Source: Janibacter cremeus (GTDB taxonomy: Bacteria > Actinomycetota > Actinomycetes > Actinomycetales > Dermatophilaceae). Taken from it: a DNA stretch of 64,000 nt. Location of the stretch: contig NZ_JACCAE010000001.1 of NCBI RefSeq assembly GCF_013409205.1, forward strand, positions 620,001 through 684,000. Reading direction: 5' to 3'. Both the position numbers and the translations under genes were made by a program. The notes under the pieces are model-generated. The model worked only from the letters and a program-made list of their open reading frames with translations, did no database searches and was not told where the DNA came from. Positions 1-9,309 of this stretch are shown here, one piece after another (within the stretch, counting starts at the first letter, position 1; every line of letters starts with the position of its first letter).

Positions 1-555
1 GGTCCCGGCGCGATGGAGGCGGCCAACCTCGGCGCCCTCGCCCCGTCGCCCGAGGCCCTGGCCGGTGCACTCGACGAGCTGTCCGCGGTCCCGGGCTTCA
101 CCCCCTCGATCGAGGACTGGGCCGTGCTCGCGATGCAGGTGCGGGACGGGCTCGGGGTCGACCACTCGGGGATCCGCAGCATCGGCATCCCGACGTGGTT
201 CTACGGCCACGAGCCGCCCAACGTCTTCTGCAACGGGATCGCCAAGTACTTCTCCAACCCCCTGCGTGAGGACATCCTGCTCTCCCAGAGCAGCGGCGGC
301 CTAGTGGTCCTGCCCGGAGCAGCCGGGACGGTCCAGGAGATCTTCCAGGCGAGCACTCCCCTGTACTACGCCGACGAGGACGAGCCGCTCCCGCCGCTGG
401 TGCTCGTCGGGCGGGAGCACTGGACGCGGACGCTGCCGGTGTGGCCGGCGCTGCAGGCGCTGGGAGCCGACCGGCCGCTCGGCGACGCCCTGCATCTCGT
501 CGACAGGCCCGAGGAGGCCGCCGAGATCGTCCTGGGCCGACTCCATGCGTCGTGA
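1..555 (+). CDS. LOG-family Rossmann-fold protein (5' end outside window)
   Basis: The reading frame is open from the first base and begins with Gly-Pro-Gly-Ala-Met-Glu-Ala-Ala-Asn, the phosphate-binding motif of the LOG/lysine-decarboxylase-like family, so the gene starts upstream of the window. The second family motif, PGAAGTVQE, lies at about nt 313-339 (consensus PGGxGTxxE, here with Ala for the second Gly). LOG proteins hydrolyse nucleoside monophosphates to free base (cytokinin activation in plants, purine or pyrimidine 5'-nucleotide hydrolysis in bacteria). The physiological substrate cannot be told from sequence. It ends convergently with purU, with a hairpin in the 71-bp gap. Confidence 0.85.
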   Translation, partial: GPGAMEAANLGALAPSPEALAGALDELSAVPGFTPSIEDWAVLAMQVRDGLGVDHSGIRSIGIPTWFYGHEPPNVFCNGIAKYFSNPLREDILLSQSSGGLVVLPGAAGTVQEIFQASTPLYYADEDEPLPPLVLVGREHWTRTLPVWPALQALGADRPLGDALHLVDRPEEAAEIVLGRLHAS

Positions 556-575
556 CCTGTCGCCGCCCGGATGGA

Positions 576-616
576 GGTGGACTCGCCGACGATTCCTCGG
601 CGAGTTGACGTCCACC
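576..616. terminator. Hairpin between convergent LOG gene and purU
   Basis: A perfect 9-bp stem (ACTCGCCGA at 581-589 with TCGGCGAGT at 597-605) is extended by GGTGG/CCACC arms around a small bulge. It sits between two convergent stop codons, so it probably ends both transcripts, although no U-tract follows. Confidence 0.55.
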
Positions 617-626
617 CGCTCCGACG

Positions 627-1502
627 TCAGTCGAAGACGATCGTGCGGCGTCCCCGGAGGACGACGCGGCGCTCGACGTGCCAGCGCAGTGCCCGGGCGA
701 AGGCCATCGCCTCCAGCTCCTGGCCGGTGCGGGCGAGCTGCTCCGGGCTCATCCGGTGGTCGACGCGGCGGAAGTCCTGCTCGATGATCGGCCCCTCGTC
801 GAGGTCTGCCGTCACGTAGTGCGCGGTCGCGCCGATGACCTTCACGCCGCGGTCGTGCGCCTGGCTGTACGGACGCGCGCCCTTGAAGGAGGGCAGCAGC
901 GAGTGGTGGATGTTGATGATCCGCCCCGGGAAGTCGGTGCACATCTCCTGCGAGAGCACCTGCATGTACCGGGCGAGCGCCACGGTCTCGACGCGCTCGG
1001 CCGCGATGATCTCGCGCAGCCGGGCCTCGGCTTGTGGCTTGGTCTCCTTGGTCACCGGGACGTGGTGGAAGGGGATGCCGTGCCACTCGACCTCCTCGCG
1101 GAAGTCCTCGTGGTTGGACACGACGGCCGGCACGACGACGTTGAGCTGGCCGGTGCGCACCCGGAAGAGCAGGTCGTTGAGCACGTGCCCCTGCTTGGAG
1201 ACCATGATCAGCAAACGGTGCGGCTCGTGCGGGTCGTGGACGTCGACATCGGCACCGAGCTGCTCGACGAGTCCGGCGCGAGCGGCCTCGAGCGTCTGGG
1301 GATCGATCGGCTCGTCCCCGCCGAGGTGCATCCGCAGGTGGAACTCCCCCGTCGAGGGATCACCGAACTGCTGGCTGTCGATGATGTTCAGGTCGAGACC
1401 GACCATCGCCCCCGTCACCGCGTGGACGATGCCGCGCCGGTCGGGGCCGGAGAGGGTCAGCACGGCCTCGCGGCCGAGGCCGCTCGGGACGGGAACGCTC
1501 AC
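627..1502 (-). CDS. purU: Formyltetrahydrofolate deformylase
   Basis: This 291-aa protein has an N-terminal ACT domain (about residues 10-85, opening with a [18 protein letters not shown] stretch) and a C-terminal formyl-transferase fold. The catalytic region shows [16 protein letters not shown] starting near residue 197 and ADLDEGP near 234, with the expected His and Asp. PurU hydrolyses 10-formyl-THF to THF and formate, balancing one-carbon pools and feeding formate to PurT-type purine synthesis. The GTG start overlaps the rlmN stop by 4 bp (GTGA), which decides the start and implies translational coupling. The frame is open further upstream, but only as a shadow of rlmN. Confidence 0.95.
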   Translation of the reverse strand: MSVPVPSGLGREAVLTLSGPDRRGIVHAVTGAMVGLDLNIIDSQQFGDPSTGEFHLRMHLGGDEPIDPQTLEAARAGLVEQLGADVDVHDPHEPHRLLIMVSKQGHVLNDLLFRVRTGQLNVVVPAVVSNHEDFREEVEWHGIPFHHVPVTKETKPQAEARLREIIAAERVETVALARYMQVLSQEMCTDFPGRIINIHHSLLPSFKGARPYSQAHDRGVKVIGATAHYVTADLDEGPIIEQDFRRVDHRMSPEQLARTGQELEAMAFARALRWHVERRVVLRGRRTIVFD

Positions 1503-2728
1503 GAGCTCGTCGCCGCCAACTGCCCGCAGGCCCCGTCGATGTCGCTGCCACGCGTGTCGCGGACGGTCGTCGGGATCCCGGCCGCGCGCAGGCGCTCGAC
1601 GAACTGCTGCTCCACGCCGGGGCGGGAGGCGGTCCACTTCGAGCCCGGCGTCGGGTTGAGCGGGATCGGGTTGATGTGCACCCAGCCCTTGCCACGGGCG
1701 AGCAGCTTCTTGGCGAGCAGGTCCGCGCGCCACGCTTGGTCGTTGATGTCCTTGATCATCGCGTACTCGATGCTCACCCGTCGTCCCGTCGCCAGGTAGT
1801 ACCGGTGGGCGGAGTCGATCGCCTCGTCCACCTTGAACCGGGTGTTGATCGGCACCAGCTCGTCGCGCAACTCGTCGTCGGGTGCGTGCAGCGACAGCGC
1901 GAGCGTGACCGGGATGCCCTCCTGGGTGAGCTTGTCGATGCCGGTGACCAGGCCGACGGAGGACATCGTGATCCCCCGGGCGCTCATCCCCAGGCCCTCG
2001 GGCGAGGGGTCGACCATCCGGCGGATGGCGCCGATGGCGGACTTGTAGTTGGCCAGGGCCTCGCCCATGCCCATGAAGACGACGTTGGTCACCCGGTGAC
2101 CGCCACGCGAAGGGGGGTTCCCCCCTTCGTCCGTCCCGTCGCCGGCCTCATCGCCCAGCTCAGCGCCCGAGTCGGCGGGCGCCGTGAGGTCGCCGGACTC
2201 GGCGAGCATGCGATTGGCGGCGACGACCTGGTCTACGATCTCGGCCGCCGACATGTTGCGGGTCAGTCCCGCCTGGCCGGTGGCGCAGAAGGGGCAGTTC
2301 ATGCCGCAGCCGGCCTGGCTGGAGATGCAGATGGTGGCCCGACGGCGGTAGCGCATGAGCACCGACTCCACCGTCGCGCCGTCGTGCAGGCGCCACAGCG
2401 ACTTCAGGGTCGCGCCCTCGTCAGCGGAGATCGTGTGCACCGGGGTGAGCAGCCGCGGCAACAGCGCGGCGACGAGCTCCTCACGCCCGGCCTTGGGCAG
2501 GTCGCTCATCTGCGCCGGGTCGTCCGTGTGGTGGGTGAAGTAGTGCGTCGAGAGCTGCTTGGCCCGAAAGCCCGGCAGGCCCAGCTCCTTGGCCAGCTCG
2601 ACCCGCCCGGCAAGATCGAGGTCGGCCAAGTGGCGCGGCGGCTTGCCGCGCCGGGGTGCTTTCATCGTCAGCTGGCCGGGAACCGGACGCGTCGTCGAGG
2701 GCTGGGGCAGATCGGTCATCGAGCCCAT
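1499..2728 (-). CDS. rlmN: Dual-specificity 23S rRNA/tRNA adenine-C2 methyltransferase RlmN
   Basis: This radical-SAM enzyme of 409 aa methylates C2 of A2503 in 23S rRNA and of A37 in some tRNAs. The cluster-binding motif CGMNCPFC supplies Cys141, Cys145 and Cys148. GMGEALANY and the [10 protein letters not shown] region follow, and the second catalytic Cys lies in DGACGQLA near residue 402. Residues about 180-210 form an acidic, Gly-rich insertion that I do not expect in the core fold; its DNA contains a perfect 22-bp palindrome (2108-2129). ATG at 2728 is used, but the ATG three codons later is equally possible because no strong ribosome-binding site is visible. Confidence 0.95.
   Translation of the reverse strand: MGSMTDLPQPSTTRPVPGQLTMKAPRRGKPPRHLADLDLAGRVELAKELGLPGFRAKQLSTHYFTHHTDDPAQMSDLPKAGREELVAALLPRLLTPVHTISADEGATLKSLWRLHDGATVESVLMRYRRRATICISSQAGCGMNCPFCATGQAGLTRNMSAAEIVDQVVAANRMLAESGDLTAPADSGAELGDEAGDGTDEGGNPPSRGGHRVTNVVFMGMGEALANYKSAIGAIRRMVDPSPEGLGMSARGITMSSVGLVTGIDKLTQEGIPVTLALSLHAPDDELRDELVPINTRFKVDEAIDSAHRYYLATGRRVSIEYAMIKDINDQAWRADLLAKKLLARGKGWVHINPIPLNPTPGSKWTASRPGVEQQFVERLRAAGIPTTVRDTRGSDIDGACGQLAATSS
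2108..2129. repeat. Palindrome of the CGAAGGGGG family inside rlmN
   Basis: CGAAGGGGGG, TT, CCCCCCTTCG form a perfect 10-bp inverted repeat. It is read in frame as Asp-Glu-Gly-Gly-Asn-Pro-Pro-Ser within the variable insertion of RlmN. Confidence 0.9.
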
Positions 2729-2750
2729 TGTCTCAGGCTCGGCGTTGGGC

Positions 2751-3629
2751 TCAGTACGGGGCGATGAGCCGCAGCGCGAACCACGCCAGCGGAACCACCA
2801 GGACGAGCGAGTCCAGGCGGTCCATCAGGCCACCGTGGCCCGGGAGGATGTTGGACATGTCCTTCAACCCGAGGTTGCGCTTGAGGCTGGACTCGATGAG
2901 GTCACCGATCGTCGCGACGGGGGCGATCAGCGCACCGAGCAGGGCGCCCTGCCACCACAGGCCGGTGTCGAGGCACAGCGGCACGGCGATGGCGCCGACG
3001 ATCGCGCACGTGACGATGGAGCCGGCCATGCCCTCCCAGGACTTCTTCGGGGAGAGCTTCGGCGCCATCGGGTGCTTGCCGAAGAGCACCCCCACGGCGT
3101 AGCCCCCGATGTCGGAGAAGACCGTGATGAGGATGAAGACGAAGATCCGCCAGCGCCCCTGCGGCTCGGCGAGCATCAGCGCCGCGAAGCCGATGAGGAA
3201 GCACGGGTAGAGCAGCACGAGGGCACCGGCGCCGATGTCGCGCACCGCCCCGGTCAGCCCGTCGGCGACCCGCCAGATGACGATCGCCAGGACCGTCAGG
3301 GTCGCCGCGAAGACCAGGGCCTCGGCCCCCCGCAGATAGCCGGCGACGATCAGGCTCACCGCGCCGACGGCGACCGGCACGAAGGGGGCGAATAGTCCCC
3401 CTTCGGACAGGGCCTGACGCATCTCCCACACGGCCACGACCGCGGCCACGCAGATGACGACGAGGAAGGCCACCGGGTGGACCAACAGCGACCCGGCGGC
3501 CATGGCCCCGAGGAGCACCCCGGTGCCGATGGCGACCGGCAGGTTGCGACCGGCCCGGCTCGAGGGCCCGGCGGCCGCTGCCTCCCCCGCGCGCACGGAG
3601 CGACGTGTGGCGTTGTCGGGTGGGGTCAC
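2751..3629 (-). CDS. cdsA: Phosphatidate cytidylyltransferase (CDP-diacylglycerol synthase)
   Basis: CdsA makes CDP-diacylglycerol from phosphatidate and CTP in the cytoplasmic membrane, the branch point for all phospholipids. The 292-aa product has about eight hydrophobic segments and ends with the family signature [11 protein letters not shown]...[11 protein letters not shown] (residues about 240-270), including the metal-binding Asp residues. The GTG start at 3629 follows the frr stop with one base between, so frr and cdsA are co-transcribed. A CGAAGGGGG inverted pair lies inside the gene at 3380-3405 and encodes [10 protein letters not shown] in a loop between membrane segments. Confidence 0.95.
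   Translation of the reverse strand: MTPPDNATRRSVRAGEAAAAGPSSRAGRNLPVAIGTGVLLGAMAAGSLLVHPVAFLVVICVAAVVAVWEMRQALSEGGLFAPFVPVAVGAVSLIVAGYLRGAEALVFAATLTVLAIVIWRVADGLTGAVRDIGAGALVLLYPCFLIGFAALMLAEPQGRWRIFVFILITVFSDIGGYAVGVLFGKHPMAPKLSPKKSWEGMAGSIVTCAIVGAIAVPLCLDTGLWWQGALLGALIAPVATIGDLIESSLKRNLGLKDMSNILPGHGGLMDRLDSLVLVVPLAWFALRLIAPY
3380..3405. repeat. CGAAGGGGG inverted pair inside cdsA
   Basis: CGAAGGGGG (3380-3388) and CCCCCTTCG (3397-3405) form a 9-bp stem with an 8-nt loop, entirely within the cdsA reading frame. Confidence 0.85.
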
Positions 3630-3630
3630 A

Positions 3631-4188
3631 TCAGACCTCGGACAGCTCGGCTTCCTTGGACTTCAGCAGGGTGTCGACGCTGTCGGTGTACTTCTTCGTC
3701 AGCGTGTCGAGATCCTTCTCCCCGCGGTTGCCCTCGTCCTCACCGACGTCGCCGTCCTTGACGGCCTTGTCCATGGTGTCCTTGGCATGCCTGCGGACGT
3801 GGCGGATGGACACCTTGGCGTCCTCCGCCTGCCCGTGGGCGAGCTTGATGTACTCCTTGCGCCGCTCGGCGGTCAGCTCCGGCATCGTGATCCGGATGAC
3901 CGTGCCGTCGTTGCTCGGGTTGGCACCCATGTCGGAGTCACGCAGCGCCCCCTCGATCGCCGACAGCGATGACTGGTCGTAGGGCGTGATGAGCAGGGTG
4001 CGAGCCTCGGGGCTGGCGAAGGAGGCGAGCTGCTGCAAGGGGGTCGGCGCACCGTAGTAGTCGACCATCACCTTGCTGAACAGGCCGGGGTTGACCCGTC
4101 CGGTGCGGATGCCGGCGAAGTTCTCCTTCGCGACCTCCACGGCCTTGTCCATCTTCTCCTCTGCTTCCAGCAGGGCTTCCTCGATCAT
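3631..4188 (-). CDS. frr: Ribosome recycling factor
   Basis: RRF works with EF-G to split post-termination ribosomes. The 185-aa length is exactly that of the family. The conserved helical start (ALLEAEEKMDKAV), the GIRTGRVNP motif near residues 26-34 and the C-terminal helix ending KSKEAELSEV are all present. It follows pyrH by 69 bp and is followed by cdsA after one base, matching the widespread pyrH-frr-cdsA order. Confidence 0.98.
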   Translation of the reverse strand: MIEEALLEAEEKMDKAVEVAKENFAGIRTGRVNPGLFSKVMVDYYGAPTPLQQLASFASPEARTLLITPYDQSSLSAIEGALRDSDMGANPSNDGTVIRITMPELTAERRKEYIKLAHGQAEDAKVSIRHVRRHAKDTMDKAVKDGDVGEDEGNRGEKDLDTLTKKYTDSVDTLLKSKEAELSEV

Positions 4189-4257
4189 GTCTCTTGAGCT
4201 CCTTCGTCGTCAGGGCGCGGCGTGCGCGTCCCGGTGGTCCAGGGGTCAGTCTCTCAC

Positions 4258-4986
4258 TCAGGAAGTGACGAGCGTGCCCATCGGCTCGCCGAGCAGCGCG
4301 CGGGTGATGTTCCGCTCGCCGTCCATGCCGAAGACGAGCATCGGCAGGCCGTTCTCACGGCACAGGCTGAAGGCGGCTGCGTCGACGACCTTGAGGTCCT
4401 GCTGCAGCGCCTGCTCGTAGGTGATCTCGTCGAGCTTGTTGGCTTCGGGGTTGCGGCGAGGGTCGGAGTCGTAGACCCCGTCCACGCCGTGCTTGGACAT
4501 CAGCACGATGTCGCACTTGATCTCCAGGGCACGCTGGGCGCTGACCGTGTCGGTGGAGAAGAAGGGCATGCCGGCGCCGGCACCGAAGATGACGACGCGG
4601 CCCTTCTCGAGGTGACGGATCGCCCGACGCGGGATGTAGGCCTCGGCGACCTGCCCCATGGTGATGGCGGTCTGCACGCGGGTGTCGATCCCCGCGTCCT
4701 CGAGGAAGTCCTGCAGCGCCAAGCAGTTCATGACGGTGCCGAGCATCCCCATGTAGTCCGCCCGCGTGCGGTCCATGCCCTGCTCCTGCAGCTGCGCCCC
4801 ACGGAAGAAATTGCCCCCGCCGACGACGATGGCCACCTCGACGCCGCTGTTGACGGCGGTGGCGATCTGCTCGGCGATGCCGCGCACGACATCGGGGGCG
4901 ACGCCGACCTTGCCTCCGCCGAAGGCCTCTCCGGACAGCTTGAGCAGGACCCTGCGATAGGCCGTAGGTGTGGTCTGGTCTGTCAC
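4258..4986 (-). CDS. pyrH: UMP kinase
   Basis: PyrH phosphorylates UMP to UDP for pyrimidine nucleotide synthesis and belongs to the amino-acid kinase fold, unlike eukaryotic UMP/CMP kinases. The 242-aa protein starts [22 protein letters not shown], shows the nucleotide-binding [10 protein letters not shown] loop and the DADRTRAD-type region (here [12 protein letters not shown]), and ends at the usual length. The GTG start at 4986 has an AGGGAG ribosome-binding site about 7 nt upstream. A plus-strand lipoprotein gene separates it from tsf. Confidence 0.97.
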   Translation of the reverse strand: MTDQTTPTAYRRVLLKLSGEAFGGGKVGVAPDVVRGIAEQIATAVNSGVEVAIVVGGGNFFRGAQLQEQGMDRTRADYMGMLGTVMNCLALQDFLEDAGIDTRVQTAITMGQVAEAYIPRRAIRHLEKGRVVIFGAGAGMPFFSTDTVSAQRALEIKCDIVLMSKHGVDGVYDSDPRRNPEANKLDEITYEQALQQDLKVVDAAAFSLCRENGLPMLVFGMDGERNITRALLGEPMGTLVTS

Positions 4987-5132
4987 GTGGGCGCTCCCTG
5001 AGTCTGGCTAAACGGCTGCGCCCGATCCTTCCACAGGTGTGCTTCGTTCGAAGACCCACCCGAGCACGACCCTTGTCGACGCAGATCGGGGTCACTATTC
5101 TTTCGGGACATCCACTCGGGCGAGGAGTCGGC

Positions 5133-5867
5133 ATGGCACCAATGAACCCGGGTCGCGGGGCGATTGGTCTGCTGCTCGTCGCTGCCCTCGCGCTCTCCGG
5201 TTGCGCCGCCGCCGGCTCGACGGACGCTGCGACCTCCTCGACGTCACACTCCACCTCCTCCGCCAGCACCTCGCAGGGCACGACCTCCTCACGGACCTCG
5301 CCCACCAGCACGAGCAGCACCCCGACGACGAGCACGGCCCGGCCGGTGGAGGCCACGAGCACCACGACCACGAGCACGGCCTCGTCCACGACGCCAGCCG
5401 CTCCCGTCGGCCCCCAGCGCTGCGGGCAGGTCACCACGACCATCGGGGATCTGGTCACCGTCGAGATCATCGCCGCAGACGTCGACTGCGCCTTCGCCGT
5501 GGCCCTGTTGACCCGCTACTACACGGATCCCCCGTCCCCACCCCAGGGCAGCGGTGGATACGTCGACATCGGCGAGTGGAATTGCAACAGCTCCTCCTCG
5601 CAGGCCCCGGGCCGGGCCTCGACCTGCCGCACCGAGGCGGGCGGCCTGATCATCACTCATGAGCCGGCGTCCGCGCCGACGCCCCAGGAGCCGGCTGGAA
5701 CACCTCCCCCGGCACAGGCGCCCTCGGACGGCCACTGCGCGCTGATCGACCAGCCGACGCTGGACCAGATGTTTCCCGACGGCGTGCAGGACGAGCAGAA
5801 ATGCGCCAACTACATCGCCGGCGAGGGTGCCATCTACGAGGAGAAGCACGGCACACCCGGTCCATGA
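5133..5867 (+). CDS. Secreted lipoprotein with Ser/Thr-rich linker, unknown function
   Basis: The start ATG at 5133 has a GAGGAG ribosome-binding site 5 nt upstream. The 244-aa product has a short lipoprotein signal with lipobox LSGC (lipidated Cys at residue 24), then about 65 residues made largely of Ser and Thr that should span the cell wall. A small Cys-containing globular part follows (CGQVTT..., DCAFA..., EWNCNSSS, TCRTEAGG), then a Pro-rich hinge and a short C-terminal segment with two more Cys. I do not recognise the domain. It is inserted, inverted, between tsf and pyrH, which are usually adjacent. Confidence 0.8.
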   Translation: MAPMNPGRGAIGLLLVAALALSGCAAAGSTDAATSSTSHSTSSASTSQGTTSSRTSPTSTSSTPTTSTARPVEATSTTTTSTASSTTPAAPVGPQRCGQVTTTIGDLVTVEIIAADVDCAFAVALLTRYYTDPPSPPQGSGGYVDIGEWNCNSSSSQAPGRASTCRTEAGGLIITHEPASAPTPQEPAGTPPPAQAPSDGHCALIDQPTLDQMFPDGVQDEQKCANYIAGEGAIYEEKHGTPGP

Positions 5868-5909
5868 CGAAGGGGGCCACGCCCGACGAGCGGGTGTGGC
5901 CCCCTTCGT
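5867..5909. terminator. Strong bidirectional hairpin between lipoprotein gene and tsf
   Basis: ACGAAGGGGGCCAC at 5867-5880 pairs perfectly with GTGGCCCCCTTCGT at 5896-5909, and the stem continues after one G-T wobble with CCCG/CGGG. It lies between convergent stop codons and includes two CGAAGGGGG motifs. Confidence 0.8.
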
Positions 5910-5924
5910 GGGGTGCTGCGCGGG

Positions 5925-6752
5925 TCAGGAACCGACGCGGAAGCGAGCGAACTGCGTCGCGCTCGCACCGGCCTCCTCGAGAACGGTGGCGACGGACTTC
6001 TTGGTGTCCTTGGCGAACGGCTGGTCGAGCAGCACGTTCTCCTTGAAGAAGCCGTTGACGCGACCCTCGATGATCTTCGGCATCGCGGCCTCCGGCTTGC
6101 CCTCCTCCTTGGCGGTCTCCTCGGCGATGCGGCGCTCGTTGGCCACCGTCTCGGAGTCGATCTCGTCACGGGTGAGGAACTTCGGGCTGAACGCGGCGAT
6201 GTGCATCGCGACGTCGCGACCGACCTGGCCGTCGCCACCCTCGGTACCCATGAGGACACCGATCTGCGCAGGCAGGTCCTGGCTGGTCTTGTGCAGGTAG
6301 GCCGAGACGTTCGGAGCCTCGACACGGGCAACCCGCTTGACCTCGATCTTCTCACCGATGGTGGCGTTGGCCTCGTCGAGGAGATCCTGGACGGTCTTGC
6401 CGTCCACGGTCGCCGCGAGCAGGCCCTCGGCGTCCGTGGCCCCGGACTCGATGGCCGCGGCCAGGACCTGGTCGGCAAGGGCGCCGAAGGGGGCGGCCTT
6501 GGCGACGAAGTCGGTCTCGCACAGGACCTCGACGAGGGTGCCCACGCCGGCCTCGGCCTTGGCGACCACGACCCCGTTGGAGGTGGTGCGACCCTCGCGC
6601 TTGGTGACGCCCTTCAGGCCCTTGATCCGCAGACCCTCGATGGCCTTGGTCTTGTCGCCGTCGGCCTCGTCGAGGGCCTTCTTCACGTCGAGCATGCCCG
6701 CGCCGGTGCGCTCGCGCAGGTCCTTGATGTCAGCGGCGGTGTAGTTCGCCAT
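5925..6752 (-). CDS. tsf: Elongation factor Ts
   Basis: EF-Ts is the nucleotide-exchange factor for EF-Tu. The 275-aa sequence begins MANYTAADIKDLRERTGAGM and includes the TDFVA motif near residue 80 that intrudes into the EF-Tu nucleotide site. The length matches the long form found in actinobacteria. It follows rpsB by 46 bp on the same strand and ends against the bidirectional hairpin at 5867-5909. Confidence 0.98.
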   Translation of the reverse strand: MANYTAADIKDLRERTGAGMLDVKKALDEADGDKTKAIEGLRIKGLKGVTKREGRTTSNGVVVAKAEAGVGTLVEVLCETDFVAKAAPFGALADQVLAAAIESGATDAEGLLAATVDGKTVQDLLDEANATIGEKIEVKRVARVEAPNVSAYLHKTSQDLPAQIGVLMGTEGGDGQVGRDVAMHIAAFSPKFLTRDEIDSETVANERRIAEETAKEEGKPEAAMPKIIEGRVNGFFKENVLLDQPFAKDTKKSVATVLEEAGASATQFARFRVGS

Positions 6753-6798
6753 GTGTGTGCCGTTCTCCTTCTTCAGGAATGGACGAGTGGTGAGTGGC

Positions 6799-7776
6799 TC
6801 AGGCCTCGGGGGTGTCCGCGGCCGGGGTGGCGGGCGCGGACTCCGGGGACGTCGCGGTCTCGTCGGAGGCCGCGGTCTGCGCCGGGGTCTCCGACTCGGC
6901 GGGCGCGTCGGTGACCGGCACCTCGGCGGCGGCCTCGGTGGCAGCTGCCTCGGTCTCGGCATCGGGAACAGCTGCAGCCGGCGCCTGCTCGACCGCAGCG
7001 GCGGTCTCGCCCTCACCGGCGAGGAGCTCGCGCTCCCACTCGGCCATCGGCTCGGCGGATGCCTCGCCCTGGGTGGCGCTGCCGCCACCACGGGCCATGA
7101 GGCCGTCGGCGACCGCGTCAGCGACGACCCGGGTCAGCAGGGTGACCGAGCGGATCGCGTCGTCGTTGCCGGGGATCTTGTACTGGACCTCGTCCGGGTC
7201 GCAGTTGGTGTCGAGGATGGCGATGACCGGCAGGCCGAGCTTCTGGGCCTCGTCGACCGCCAGGTGCTCCTTCTTGGTGTCGACGATCCAGACCGCGGAG
7301 GGGACCTTGGTCATGTCGCGGATACCGCCGAGGGTCTTCTCCAGCTTGTCGTGCTCACGACGAAGGATGAGCAGTTCCTTCTTCGTGTAGCCGGAGCCGG
7401 CGACGGTGTCGAAGTCGAGCTCCTGGAGCTCCTTCAGCCGGGTGAGTCGCTTGGAGATCGTCTGGAAGTTGGTGAGCATGCCACCGAGCCAGCGGTGGTT
7501 GACGTAGGGCATCCCGACGCGCGTCGCCTGCTCGGCGATCGGCTCCTGGGCCTGCTTCTTCGTGCCGACGAACAGGATGGTGCCGCCGTGGGCGACCGTC
7601 TGCTTGACGAACTCGTAGGCGTCGTTGATGTAGGTCAGCGACTGCTGCAGGTCGATGATGTAGATGCCGTTGCGCTCGGTCATGATGAAGCGCTTCATCT
7701 TGGGGTTCCACCGGCGGGTCTGGTGCCCGAAGTGGACGCCGCTCTCCAGGAGCTGGCGCATGGTGACGACGGCCAT
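6799..7776 (-). CDS. rpsB: 30S ribosomal protein S2 with acidic C-terminal extension
   Basis: The N-terminal 250 residues match S2 closely ([20 protein letters not shown]..., [40 protein letters not shown]). The full protein is 325 aa, about 70 longer than the usual S2, because of a tail rich in Ala, Glu, Thr and Pro. The ATG at 7776 has a GAGGA ribosome-binding site 7 nt upstream; the longer frame upstream has no S2 similarity. It is the first gene of the rpsB-tsf pair. Confidence 0.98.
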   Translation of the reverse strand: MAVVTMRQLLESGVHFGHQTRRWNPKMKRFIMTERNGIYIIDLQQSLTYINDAYEFVKQTVAHGGTILFVGTKKQAQEPIAEQATRVGMPYVNHRWLGGMLTNFQTISKRLTRLKELQELDFDTVAGSGYTKKELLILRREHDKLEKTLGGIRDMTKVPSAVWIVDTKKEHLAVDEAQKLGLPVIAILDTNCDPDEVQYKIPGNDDAIRSVTLLTRVVADAVADGLMARGGGSATQGEASAEPMAEWERELLAGEGETAAAVEQAPAAAVPDAETEAAATEAAAEVPVTDAPAESETPAQTAASDETATSPESAPATPAADTPEA

Positions 7777-8035
7777 GCCGAAGTCCTCTCGTCGTGGGTT
7801 GTCAGTTCTCTCCTGGTGTCCCGACCCACCCCACCCGGTCCGTGCGGACCGGGACTGCTGTGGTGCGCCCCGGATTCGGAGTCGGAACTCGTCACCCGGC
7901 GAAGGAACACGCGAATTCATCCAGACACACTGGATGTGCCACCCATCTTAGGCCCCGGCAGGACGAAGGAGGAAATCCCGCGCCCCGTCGAAGGTCCGGT
8001 GGCCCCTTCGTCCGTGGGCCGGGCCGAGCGGGCCC

Positions 8036-8041
8036 TAGGGT
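8036..8041 (+). promoter_or_regulatory. -10 element (TAGGGT) for leaderless aminotransferase mRNA
   Basis: TAGGGT is followed by 7 nt and then the ATG at 8049, placing the predicted transcription start at the start codon. The rest of the 272-bp rpsB upstream gap shows no other feature I can support. Confidence 0.5.
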
Positions 8042-8048
8042 CGGGGCC

Positions 8049-9206
8049 ATGAGTGATCCTCTTGTGGCCCGGATGCGCCCCTACGCCGAGACCGTCTTCT
8101 CGAAGATGTCGGCGCTGGCCCGCCAGCACGACGCGGTGAATCTCGGCCAGGGCTTCCCGGACACGGACGGGCCCGAGGAGGTGCTCCAGGCAGCCCGTCG
8201 CGCCATCGCCGCCGGGTACAACCAGTACCCGCCCGGCCAGGGCGTCCCCGCCCTTCGCTCCGCCATCGCAGAGCACCAGCACGACCGCTACGGCATCGAC
8301 CTCGACCCCGGGACCGAGGTGCTGGTGACCTCGGGGGCGACCGAGGCGATCGCGAGCGCACTGCTGGCCCTCCTCGAGCCGGGCGACGAGGTCGTGACCT
8401 TCGAGCCGTACTACGACAGCTATGCCGCCGGGATCTCGCTCGCCGGTGGCGTGCAGCGCTGCGTGCCACTGACCCTTCCGGGTCCGGGCTTCGACCGCGA
8501 GCGTCTGGCCGCCGCGTTCTCCGAGCGGACGAAAATCGTCCTGCTCAACACCCCGCACAACCCGCTCGGCAAGGTCTTCACCCGGGAGGAGCTCACCGTC
8601 ATCGCCGACCTCGCTCGTGAGCACGACGCGTGGGTGGTCAGTGACGAGGTCTACGAGCACATGACCTACGACGGCGCCGTGCACGTACCGATCGCTACTC
8701 TCCCGGGCATGGCCGAGCGGACGCTGACGATCGGGTCGGCGGGAAAGACCTTCTCGGTCACCGGGTGGAAGGTCGGCTGGGTCAGCGGGCCCGAGCGACT
8801 GGTCACTGCGGTGACGACCGTCAAGCAGTACCTGACCTTCGCCACGTCCTCTCCCCTGCAGCACGCGGTCGCCGACGCGCTGCGGCTGGGTCCGGGGATC
8901 CTCGAGGAGCTGACCTCGTCGCTCGCCCTGCGGCGTGACCTGCTCGTCGAGGGTCTCACCGCAGCCGGCTTCGAGGTCTCGGTACCGCAGGGCACGTATT
9001 TCGTCGTCGCCGACGCCGCGCCGCTCGGCGTCACCGATGCGGTGCAGTGGTGCCTGCAGCTGCCGGAGCGAGTCGGTGTCGTCGGCGTCCCGGTGTCCGT
9101 CTTCTGCGACTCCCCCGACGAGACGGCGAGCCTGGTGCGCTTCGCCTTCTGCAAGCACCAGGACAAGCTGCACGAGGCGTGCCGACGCCTCGCCGCCATG
9201 GGCTGA
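8049..9206 (+). CDS. PLP-dependent class I aminotransferase (DapC/kynurenine aminotransferase-like)
   Basis: This 385-aa fold-type I enzyme has NLGQGFPDTDGP near residue 34, NTPHNPLGKVF with the conserved Asn, DEVYEH with the PLP-binding Asp, and the Schiff-base Lys233 in SAGKTFSVTGWK. It resembles, from memory, the M. tuberculosis protein annotated as N-succinyldiaminopimelate aminotransferase DapC, and also methionine/kynurenine aminotransferases of the YbdL group. A role in lysine and peptidoglycan diaminopimelate synthesis is therefore possible but not proven; no other dap gene is nearby. A TAGGGT hexamer 7 nt before the ATG suggests a leaderless mRNA. Confidence 0.85.
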   Translation: MSDPLVARMRPYAETVFSKMSALARQHDAVNLGQGFPDTDGPEEVLQAARRAIAAGYNQYPPGQGVPALRSAIAEHQHDRYGIDLDPGTEVLVTSGATEAIASALLALLEPGDEVVTFEPYYDSYAAGISLAGGVQRCVPLTLPGPGFDRERLAAAFSERTKIVLLNTPHNPLGKVFTREELTVIADLAREHDAWVVSDEVYEHMTYDGAVHVPIATLPGMAERTLTIGSAGKTFSVTGWKVGWVSGPERLVTAVTTVKQYLTFATSSPLQHAVADALRLGPGILEELTSSLALRRDLLVEGLTAAGFEVSVPQGTYFVVADAAPLGVTDAVQWCLQLPERVGVVGVPVSVFCDSPDETASLVRFAFCKHQDKLHEACRRLAAMG

Positions 9207-9309
9207 CCGGCTGCGGCTGCTCGTCCACAACCAGACCGGCCGCAGCCCCTCGTCCACATCCGGCCCTGGTCGTCCCCGATCGGGTGTCGAGCCCGCGAGG
9301 CTGGTCCGC

